Shown here: positions 8,439 through 15,133 of the stretch, one piece after another
Numbering within the stretch: position 1 is the stretch's first letter
Layout: the number at the start of each line of letters is the position of its first letter
Source of the DNA: Polyangiaceae bacterium
Lineage (GTDB): Bacteria; Myxococcota_A; Polyangia; Polyangiales; Polyangiaceae
Assembly: GCA_023150915.1 (NCBI GenBank)
Contig: JAKLKA010000112.1
Span: 1 to 44,165, forward strand
DNA: 44,165 bases
Direction of reading: 5' to 3'
Program-made: the position numbers and the translations under genes
The notes under the pieces: generated by a model
What the model saw: only the letters and a program-made list of their open reading frames with translations
The model's database searches: none
What the model was told of the DNA's origin: nothing

Positions 8439-10313
8439 GTGGCCTTCGAGATCCGCGCCGGCGCCCTGCTCGCGGGCAAGCTGCGCTTGCTGCGCCCACT
8501 GGGCCAGGGCGGCATGGGCGTGGTCTGGGTCGCCCGCCACGAGGCGCTGGACACCGACGTCGCGGTCAAGCTGATCCGCCCCGAGCGCGTCGCTGCCGAT
8601 CCCGCGCTGGTGGCCCGCTTCGAGCTCGAGGCCAAGGCCACGGCCCGCATCGCTCATCCGAACGTGGTGCAGGTGATGGACTTCGGGACCGTGGACGGCA
8701 CGGTGCCCTTCATCGTGATGGAGCTGCTCGAGGGGTTCTCGCTCGCCGAGCTTCTGGCCAGCGGCGGCCGGCTGAGCTTCGCCAGCGCGCGGCTGCTGGT
8801 AGAGCAGATCGGTGGCGCCCTTGCCGCCGCCCACGAGCGGGGCGTGGTGCACCGCGACATCAAGCCGCACAACGTGTTCATCGTCCAGAAGAGCAGCGGC
8901 GAGCCGCTTCGGGTGAAGGTGCTGGACTTCGGCATCGCCAAGCTGCTGGGCGGCGCCCAGGTGCCCGGCGCCAGCGCCGCCCTGACCGAGACCGGCACCA
9001 TCGTGGGCTCACCGCCGTACATGAGCCCAGAGCAGATCGAGGGCAGCCGCCACATCGATCTGCGCACCGACCTGTGGTCGCTCGGCGTGATCGTGTACGA
9101 AGCGCTCACCGGCAAGCTGCCGTTCCAGGGAAGCTCGTTCGTGGCGGTGGGCGCGCGGGTGCTCGAGGGCAAGTACACCCCCGCACGCGAGCTGCGCCCC
9201 GGCCTGCCCCGGGCCGTCGACGACTGGCTGGCCAAGGCGCTGTGCGTCGATCCGGACGGGCGCTTCCAGTCTGCAAGCGAGCTGGTGGCGGGGTTTCGCG
9301 AGCTGGGCCAGCCCGCCGACGACCCGGTGCCGAGCGCGCGCGCGTCGCCGCCGGCAGCCTTCGCGACCACGGTGGAAGCACCGATCGCCGCCGGACCCAC
9401 CGCCAGTCACGCACCGGCCATCGAGAAGGCACCGCGCCTGGGTCGCCGCCGCGCGGTGACGGCCGGGGTGATCGCCAGCGTGGCGCTGGGCGCCGGAATC
9501 GCCGTCTCGGCGTCGGGCGCCCGGGGCCCCGGCACGTGCCCGGCGGGGATGAAGCGAATCGACGGCGGCGCCTTCCGCATGGGCTCGCCGGCAGAGGGCG
9601 AGACGCCCAGTGACGAGACGCCCGCGCACACCGTCAGCCCGGCCGCGTTCTGTCTGGACGTGACCGAGGTCACGGTCGGCGCCTACGCCGACTGCAAGTC
9701 GTGCGAGCCGCTGGTGGGCAGCGTGCAGGGCGAAGGGCTCACGCCCAACGGCGTGACCTTCTGGAGCCAGTTCTGCAACCGCGCCGATCAGCGCGACCAA
9801 CCGGCGAACTGCGTCGATTGGGAGCGCGCCCAGGCCTACTGCGACGCCCGAGGCAAGCGCCTGCCCACCGAAGCCGAGTGGGAGCTGGCGGCGCGCGGCA
9901 CCGGCGCCGCCACCTACCCCTGGGGCGAAGCACCGCCCACGGGCGAGCGGGTCAACGCGTGCGGCGCCGAGTGCAGTCGCATGCTGACCGAGCGCCTGGC
10001 CAAGAGTGGACGCGCGCCGTGGCCGCGGATGTACGCCGACGATGACCCTGCCCCGGCGACGGCCCCGGTGGGCTCGCGCCCGGCGGGCGCCTCGCCGGCA
10101 GGGATCCTCGATCTGTCCGGCAATGTCTGGGAGTGGACCAGCAGCCACTATTGTCGGTACGACTCGCCCGAGTGCGGCGACTCGCGCCGGGTGATCCGCG
10201 GCGGCGGCTGGGACACGGTCGAGAGCCAAGACGTGCGCGCGGCGCGCCGCCTGCCCAGCGCGCCCACCGCCCGCAGCTGGAGCGTGGGCTTTCGTTGCGC
10301 GAAGTCGCTGTGA
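8439..10313 (+). CDS. Ser/Thr protein kinase fused to formylglycine-enzyme-like (SUMF1) domain
   Basis: 624 residues. Residues 15-290 are a Hanks-type kinase: Gly loop LGQGGMGVVW (21-30), catalytic Lys in VAVKLI (about 44), HRDIKPHN (about 138-145), DFG (about 163) and the SPPYMSPEQ activation-loop end, so it should be active. A low-complexity linker and one transmembrane helix follow (about 340-362). Residues 366-624 form an FGE-sulfatase/SUMF1-type domain: FRMGSP, FCLDVTEVTVGAYADC, CDARGKRLPTEAEWELAARG, YPWG, DLSGNVWEWTSS, VIRGGGW and SVGFRC. The topology predicts a cytoplasmic kinase and an exported FGE-like sensor or enzyme. Whether the C-terminal domain oxidises cysteine cannot be said. 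The GTG start follows a TAGACT box by six bases. Confidence 0.9.
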   Translation: MAFEIRAGALLAGKLRLLRPLGQGGMGVVWVARHEALDTDVAVKLIRPERVAADPALVARFELEAKATARIAHPNVVQVMDFGTVDGTVPFIVMELLEGFSLAELLASGGRLSFASARLLVEQIGGALAAAHERGVVHRDIKPHNVFIVQKSSGEPLRVKVLDFGIAKLLGGAQVPGASAALTETGTIVGSPPYMSPEQIEGSRHIDLRTDLWSLGVIVYEALTGKLPFQGSSFVAVGARVLEGKYTPARELRPGLPRAVDDWLAKALCVDPDGRFQSASELVAGFRELGQPADDPVPSARASPPAAFATTVEAPIAAGPTASHAPAIEKAPRLGRRRAVTAGVIASVALGAGIAVSASGARGPGTCPAGMKRIDGGAFRMGSPAEGETPSDETPAHTVSPAAFCLDVTEVTVGAYADCKSCEPLVGSVQGEGLTPNGVTFWSQFCNRADQRDQPANCVDWERAQAYCDARGKRLPTEAEWELAARGTGAATYPWGEAPPTGERVNACGAECSRMLTERLAKSGRAPWPRMYADDDPAPATAPVGSRPAGASPAGILDLSGNVWEWTSSHYCRYDSPECGDSRRVIRGGGWDTVESQDVRAARRLPSAPTARSWSVGFRCAKSL

Positions 10314-10317
10314 GCCG

Positions 10318-11586
10318 TCAGCCGCGCTTGAGCCGGCGCAGCAACTTCCCCCGCGACACGCCGAGCTTCTCGGCGGCCGCCGTCACGTTGCCGCCCTGGG
10401 CCGCCACCGCGGCATCCACCATTTCGCGGGTCAGCGCGAGCTTCGGCGCTTCGCTCTTCCCCAGGACCTCGTCCAACGCCCAGAGCCGCAGCCCGGGCTC
10501 ACGGTCGACGCGGCGCACCGCCGCCAGCACCGCGTCGAGCTCGCGCACGTTGCTGGGCCAGGGCTCGAGCAGCAGTCGCTCCACGGCTTCGACCTCGATC
10601 TGCTCCGGCGGCGGCGCCCGCGTGCCGGCACGCGCCCACAGCGCCTGCACGATGCTGAACACGTCCTCGTTGCGATCGCGCAGCGCCGGCACCTCGACCG
10701 TGGCCAGCGCCAGGCGCGCCCAGAGGTCGCGGCGAAACTCGCCGCGCTCGACCATGGCGCCGAGGTCACGGTTGGTGGCCGCCACGAACAGCACGTCGAC
10801 CTTCACCGGCCGCTGCGCGCCCACCGCCAGCACTTCGCGGTTCTCGAGCAACCGCAAGAGCTTGGCTTGCAGGTCCAAGTCGAGCTCGCCAATCTCGTCC
10901 AGAAAGACCGTGCCCCCGTCGTGTGCGACCACGATTCCGGGCGACGCCGTCTTGGCGTCGGAGAACGCCCCGGCGACGTGGCCGAAGATCTGCGACTCGA
11001 ACACCCCGCGGGCAACGCTGGCCACGTTGACGGCGGCCAGCTTCTGGTCACGACCGAATGCTGCAGCGACCGCCCGCGCCACCAGTTCTTTACCGGTGCC
11101 GGTCTCACCGTGCACCAGCACGTTGCCGGGCTGCGCGCGCTCGAAGCCGGCGATGGCCTCGGCGACCTTGCGCAACCCGAACGGCCCGACCAGCCCACCC
11201 ACGGGCGGCGCCGGGTCGAACCCACCCAGCAGCTTCTCGCGATACACCAAGAGCGTGCGGCCAATGCGCAGCGTGGCACCGCTGTCGAGCGGAACTCGCT
11301 CGCGCGGCGTCAGGCGCTGACCGTTGACCCAGGTGCCGTTGCGCGAGCCTGCGTCGGCCACGCTGAGCACGCCGCCGGCGCGGTCGACCTCGAGGTGCGC
11401 GCCCGAGACCTCGGTGTCGGCCAAGCCGTGCTTGTCGAGCCACTCGCGCCCCACCACGCTGCCCGAGTCGGGCACTGCCAGCGCGGCCGGCTTGGGGTGA
11501 GCGCAGATCAGCGCCGCGCGACGCTGGCCGGCCCGGGGCGGGGCCGGGCCGCGGTGCTCGAGGGTGCTGGCAGCGTCCGCACTCAT
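10318..11586 (-). CDS. FHA / sigma54-activator-type AAA+ / Fis-HTH regulator
   Basis: 422 residues. An FHA domain at about 42-112 (VVGREWL, SRNGTWVNGQRL) would bind phosphothreonine. The AAA+ domain spans about 135-355, with Walker A GETGTGKE (160-167) and Walker B GGTVFLDE (224-231). A Fis-type helix-turn-helix closes the protein (NVTAAAEKLGVSRGKLLRRL). The sigma54-contacting loop, normally GAFTGA, reads GAFSDA (206-211), so classical activation of sigma54 RNA polymerase is doubtful. The FHA domain suggests control by a Ser/Thr kinase; the convergent kinase-FGE gene ends four bases away and is a candidate partner by proximity only. Confidence 0.9.
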   Translation of the reverse strand: MSADAASTLEHRGPAPPRAGQRRAALICAHPKPAALAVPDSGSVVGREWLDKHGLADTEVSGAHLEVDRAGGVLSVADAGSRNGTWVNGQRLTPRERVPLDSGATLRIGRTLLVYREKLLGGFDPAPPVGGLVGPFGLRKVAEAIAGFERAQPGNVLVHGETGTGKELVARAVAAAFGRDQKLAAVNVASVARGVFESQIFGHVAGAFSDAKTASPGIVVAHDGGTVFLDEIGELDLDLQAKLLRLLENREVLAVGAQRPVKVDVLFVAATNRDLGAMVERGEFRRDLWARLALATVEVPALRDRNEDVFSIVQALWARAGTRAPPPEQIEVEAVERLLLEPWPSNVRELDAVLAAVRRVDREPGLRLWALDEVLGKSEAPKLALTREMVDAAVAAQGGNVTAAAEKLGVSRGKLLRRLKRG

Positions 11587-11661
11587 GCGTGCCCGAAGGG
11601 TGCCACGGGCGCATGCCCAGAGGGAACACCCGCAACCGCTTCGCGCCGCGCTGACACGGCA

Positions 11662-12672
11662 TCAGAACAGCGGCCGGCCGTCGAGCCCGCAGCCGGGGTC
11701 GCCTTCCTGACAGGTGCGGCCAGCTCCGACCACGGGCTCTCCGGACGCCTCACGCGAGCCGCCGCCGCTCTTCTCCGAGAGCTCGTGGCTCAAGTTGTCC
11801 AGCGCGCGTTCGTAGGCGATAGCCGCCTCGCGCCCTGCGGTTTCCGCCTTGGCGGCCCGCGCGGCCGCGTTCACCGCGACCAGGCGCTTGGCGTGGTTCT
11901 TCGACGCGGCCCAGGCCGCCAGATCCGCGCCGCGTCGATCGAGCCGCGCAACCTCGTCCAGCAGGTCGATGCGCGCCTCGAGCACGTCCAGCGCGTCGGC
12001 GAACGCTCGCAGCCGGTCATGGCTCGGCGCACGCGGGTCGACCGCCGCGCGGGCCGAGTCGGCCGTCTGCTGGGCGGCCTTGGCGTCACCCGCCCGCGAG
12101 CGTGCGAGCAGGGTGGCGTGACGGCGCTCCAGGCTCTGCAGCTCCGAGCGCTTGGCGTCGTCGCGCTCGCGCACCAGCGAGTGCTCGCGCTGCAGCAGCT
12201 CTTGCGTGGTGCGCTCGTGCTTCGACGCACGCCCTGCGGCGTCCCACGCGCCCAGCCCGCCCAGCGCCACGACCAGGGCCAGCGCCGCACCCATCACCAA
12301 CTCGCGCCGGCGGCGGCCCGTTTCGCGACGCACGCGCAGCTGGGCAAGCTCGTGAGCACGCACCGCGTTGTCGGCCTCGAGCCGCGCCTTGGCGTCTGCC
12401 TCGATGCGGGCCACCTCGGCCGCCACGTGCTCGCGAGCGTCGAGCCGGGCGCGCTCGGCAGCTTCGTCCGTCGCGCGGCGCGCGCGAGCGTCCGCCTCGG
12501 CCTTGGCCTCGGCTGCCTGCACCGCGAGAAGCCGCTCGTGCTCGGCCTTCTCGGCGTGCAGGCGCTCGGCACGCTCGCGGGCTCGGCCCTGGCGCTCGCG
12601 CTCGATGCGCGCCTCTTCGATCTGGGTCAGCTCGGCCAGGGACAGGGCAACGGACGTCTCGGTGGTGGTCAT
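11662..12672 (-). CDS. coiled-coil membrane protein
   Basis: 336 residues from the ATG at 12672, chosen because AAGGAGA lies seven bases upstream; a GTG or ATG further out lacks such a site. Residues 15-125 are an Ala/Glu/Arg-rich coiled coil (RERQGRARERAERLHAEK). One transmembrane helix follows (ELVMGAALALVVALGGLGAW), then a second helical, charged region of about 170 residues and a short Gly/Cys tail ending CQEGDPGCGLDGRPLF. The TM topology and function are not recognisable. It is third in a same-strand group after the glycosidase-family gene and mutM, and precedes the FHA-AAA+ gene by 75 bases. Confidence 0.7.
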   Translation of the reverse strand: MTTTETSVALSLAELTQIEEARIERERQGRARERAERLHAEKAEHERLLAVQAAEAKAEADARARRATDEAAERARLDAREHVAAEVARIEADAKARLEADNAVRAHELAQLRVRRETGRRRRELVMGAALALVVALGGLGAWDAAGRASKHERTTQELLQREHSLVRERDDAKRSELQSLERRHATLLARSRAGDAKAAQQTADSARAAVDPRAPSHDRLRAFADALDVLEARIDLLDEVARLDRRGADLAAWAASKNHAKRLVAVNAAARAAKAETAGREAAIAYERALDNLSHELSEKSGGGSREASGEPVVGAGRTCQEGDPGCGLDGRPLF

Positions 12673-12725
12673 CGGGGTCTCCTTCTCGGAGACCGGCGTT
12701 TGCAGCCGGCGTGCCGCCGTCATTT

Positions 12726-12791
12726 CCCGGAAAGACCCGGGTTCCGGGCCGATCGCGATCGCGGGCGATCGCCTGGAGCCCGATCGCGATC
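12726..12791 (-). terminator. inverted repeats at the mutM 3' end
   Basis: GATCGCGATCG (12751-12761) and its exact complement CGATCGCGATC (12781-12791) bracket a 19-base loop that itself holds GCGATCGC. The stem begins inside the mutM stop codon. A second, smaller pair CCCGG/CCGGG (12726-12730 and 12744-12748) follows in the direction of transcription. There is no T-run, so this is a 3' hairpin or Rho-dependent-type end rather than a classical intrinsic terminator. Confidence 0.45.
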
Positions 12792-13602
12792 AACGCTGGC
12801 AGCGGGGGCAGAAGCAGCTCGAGCGCTGGCCGATCACCACCCGCCGGAGCGTCCCCCCGCAGCGCGGGCACGGCTCGCCCCCGCGGCCGTACACCCGGTG
12901 CTGGTCCTGGTACCCGCCGCCGCTGCCATCGGGGCGCACGTAGTCGTCGATGCTGGAACCGCCAGCGATAATCCCCGCTTCCAGCACGCTGACGATCGCC
13001 ACCGCCAGCCGCGCGCACTCGGCCCGGGTCAGGGTGCGCGCGCGACGCGTGGGTTTCAGCGCTGCCAGGAACAGCGCCTCGTCGGCGTAGATGTTGCCGA
13101 CGCCAGCCAGCACCTTCTGATCGAGCAGCAGGGTCTTCACCGCCGCCCTGCGTCGCCGGGACGCATCGAACAAGTGGTCGCCGGTCACCGCCAGCGCGTC
13201 GAGCCCCAGCTTGTCGAGACGCGGGTCGCTCTTCCCGGGGGGAAGCCAGCGCACCTTGCCGAACTTGCGCGCGTCTCGAAAGAGCAACGAGGGCCCGGGG
13301 TCGGCGAACGACAGCACCAGATGGGTGTGCGCGTCGGGGCGCCCCGCGTCAGACGACAAGAGCTGCCCGGTCATGCCCAGGTGCAAGAGCAGCCGCGAGC
13401 CGTCGTCGAGCTCGGCCAGCAGGTACTTGCCACGGCGCAGCAGGCCTTCAATCACCCGCCCTTCCAGGCGTCGGCGCAGCGTGGCGGGCGGCGTCAGGAA
13501 GAAGTAGCTGGCGCGCGTCGTCGCGACCTTCGCCAGCTGGCGCCCCAGGACCAGCTTCGCCACGGCGCGGCGGGTGACTTCGACTTCGGGCAGCTCGGGC
13601 AC
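12790..13602 (-). CDS. mutM: formamidopyrimidine-DNA glycosylase (Fpg/MutM)
   Basis: 270 residues, the usual family length. It removes oxidised purines such as 8-oxoguanine from DNA and nicks the abasic site. The N-terminal Pro and catalytic Glu are in PELPEVE directly after the initiator. LRRGKYLL contains the conserved Lys, LLLHLGMTGQL and FRDARKFGKV are present, and VGNIYADEALF carries the conserved Asn-Ile-Tyr. The C-terminal zinc finger is complete (CPRC then CPRC, 17 residues apart), with the H2TH region before it. The start is a GTG that shares its first base with the preceding gene's TAG (TAGTG), implying coupled translation. Confidence 0.97.
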   Translation of the reverse strand: MPELPEVEVTRRAVAKLVLGRQLAKVATTRASYFFLTPPATLRRRLEGRVIEGLLRRGKYLLAELDDGSRLLLHLGMTGQLLSSDAGRPDAHTHLVLSFADPGPSLLFRDARKFGKVRWLPPGKSDPRLDKLGLDALAVTGDHLFDASRRRRAAVKTLLLDQKVLAGVGNIYADEALFLAALKPTRRARTLTRAECARLAVAIVSVLEAGIIAGGSSIDDYVRPDGSGGGYQDQHRVYGRGGEPCPRCGGTLRRVVIGQRSSCFCPRCQR

Positions 13603-14810
13603 TAGTTCTGGGCCGTGACCACCCGCGGCTTGCGCACCAGGTAGAAGAAGTCGCGCAGCGAGCGCTTGCGGATGTACTCGTCTTCGTCGAACTCGAACCC
13701 AGCGGCCAGCGGCACGGCCTTGCGCGGACCGCCGGCTTCTTTCGGCTCGAACAGCACGAACTTGGGGTAGCTCCAGTTCACGTCCAGCTGCCCAACCGTG
13801 ACCGCGCCGGCGTGGCGCATGCCATCGGCGATGGCCTTGGCGGTGGTGTGGTTGCTGATGCCGACGTAGAGCACGTCGCGCGCGGCGTTGATCCCGATGG
13901 CCGAGCGCCGGATCACGGTCTCACCGTCGAGGGTGGCACCCCAGAGGCGCGTGTCGGGATCGGCCAGGCCCGGGTGGATCTTCTCGTCTTCGTACATGCA
14001 GCCCGGCATCTGGCGGAACCAGCCGATCTTGGGCTCGGACGCGGCGATCTTCTTCCAGGTGGCCAGGGTCAGGCTGCCATCATCGAGCTGAGCCATGGTG
14101 CACGCGGTCTCGCGGGGCTTCACCAGGGTGACACCGTCGTACTTCATGCCGAAGTACCCGTGCTCGGTCATGAAGCCACCGTTGAAGGCGGCGAGCAGCT
14201 CTTCGTGATCTTCGTCCGGCACGCGCGCCCTGCGCGCCAGCGCCTTCGACTCTTTCTCCAGGCTGTAAGGCTCGCGGTAGCCGGGCATCGCCTGCAGGCG
14301 AACGCGCCGAAGGTCCACGCCCACCACGAACACCTCGGCCCACGAACGGTTCTTGTCGGGGTGCAGCAGGGTCTTGTACATGAACGCAGGCTCGTCGGGC
14401 CGGCGTGGGTCCTTGATCTTGACCCACTTGCCGTCGCCCGGCGCCGACCACTTCTCGTGAATCGGTCCGACGTCGGTCAGCTGCCACTCCGGCGCGGCGC
14501 CGTCCGGCACCCCGGCGTCGGCGGGCTTGGCCTCTTCCGCGGGCACGTCCCAGTAGGCCTTGGGTTTGTCGTCCTTGCGGTACCAGCGATTGAACCTGTC
14601 CTCGACGCCGTAGACGAAGTCCTCGAGCTTGGCGACGTTGTCGGTGCCGACCACCGCGCGCAGCGTGTTGGCCAGCATGGGGCCAAGCCAGGGGATCTTG
14701 TGCACCGCGATCCACAGCCCGATGGCCAGCACCGGCACGCCCACCACCAGGGTGGTGAGAACCCGGCGCCGCCGGCCCTTGCGACGGGTCTTGGGGGGGG
14801 TCGAGCCCAT
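13602..14810 (-). CDS. membrane-anchored phosphodiester glycosidase (NAGPA/DUF2233) family protein
   Basis: 402 residues. A basic N-terminus (PKTRRKGRRRR) precedes one transmembrane helix (about 18-37), so the rest is likely periplasmic. Residues 190-380 match the NAGPA fold: AAFNGGFMTEHGYFGMKYDG, then VTLVKPRETACTM, INAARDVLYVGISN and VGQLDVNWSYPKFVLFEP. Family members cleave sugar phosphodiester bonds, but the substrate here is unknown. The stop overlaps the mutM start by one base, an unexpected pairing of an envelope enzyme with a DNA repair gene. A TACGAT box lies nine bases before the ATG. A dispersed hairpin element sits just upstream. Confidence 0.8.
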   Translation of the reverse strand: MGSTPPKTRRKGRRRRVLTTLVVGVPVLAIGLWIAVHKIPWLGPMLANTLRAVVGTDNVAKLEDFVYGVEDRFNRWYRKDDKPKAYWDVPAEEAKPADAGVPDGAAPEWQLTDVGPIHEKWSAPGDGKWVKIKDPRRPDEPAFMYKTLLHPDKNRSWAEVFVVGVDLRRVRLQAMPGYREPYSLEKESKALARRARVPDEDHEELLAAFNGGFMTEHGYFGMKYDGVTLVKPRETACTMAQLDDGSLTLATWKKIAASEPKIGWFRQMPGCMYEDEKIHPGLADPDTRLWGATLDGETVIRRSAIGINAARDVLYVGISNHTTAKAIADGMRHAGAVTVGQLDVNWSYPKFVLFEPKEAGGPRKAVPLAAGFEFDEDEYIRKRSLRDFFYLVRKPRVVTAQN

Positions 14811-14819
14811 GCGGCCGCG

Positions 14820-14825
14820 ATCGTA
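14820..14825 (-). promoter_or_regulatory. possible -10 box (TACGAT)
   Basis: TACGAT on the minus strand lies nine bases before the ATG at 14810, which has no Shine-Dalgarno. No -35 was identified. Confidence 0.3.
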
Positions 14826-14837
14826 GCCACGAACGCT

Positions 14838-14880
14838 GGAACACGCCCGTTTGTGGCAAAACGCCCCGCGGCGTCGGGGA
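14838..14880 (+). repeat. dispersed hairpin element, copy A
   Basis: Resembles the elements at 20189 and 21105. It holds CCCGTTTGTGGCAAAACGCC, with the first stem GTTT/AAAC around GTGGCA, then CCCC/GGGG as a second stem. It lies just upstream of the glycosidase-family gene and about 250 bases before the thrombospondin-repeat gene. Confidence 0.6.
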
Positions 14881-15122
14881 CCGTCGGCAGAGACACGAGC
14901 GGCCTCGACATCACGGCGAACCTCACCTTCGCGCTGGGAGGGCGGCTCCCGCGTGCAATCCCGGACGGCCCGCTGGTCGGCGGACCGGCGGTTCGCAGAC
15001 GCAAGCGGCGTCGTTGCAGACTTCAGACCCGTCGTCGCCTCGGCGCGGTGCGACGCCCGACCGAGGGTCGTCGCGGGGCCTCAGCCGCGCGGGGTCGTGG
15101 TATCGTTCTCCGGGGAGCACAC
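14881..15122. other. intergenic stretch without recognised gene
   Basis: Frames stay open here by GC-richness, but no signal peptide, domain or start with a ribosome binding site was found until the site at 15123. A promoter for the thrombospondin-repeat gene must lie here or in the hairpin element; the best guess for a -10 is TATCGT near 15100, without a clear -35. Confidence 0.4.
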
Positions 15123-15133
15123 AGGAGGCGAGG

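Noticed and set aside
15097-15133. GTG at 15097 as the start of the thrombospondin-repeat lipoprotein
   Set aside because: It is in frame, but gives an acidic N-terminus before the hydrophobic core and has no ribosome binding site, whereas AGGAGG points to the ATG at 15134.
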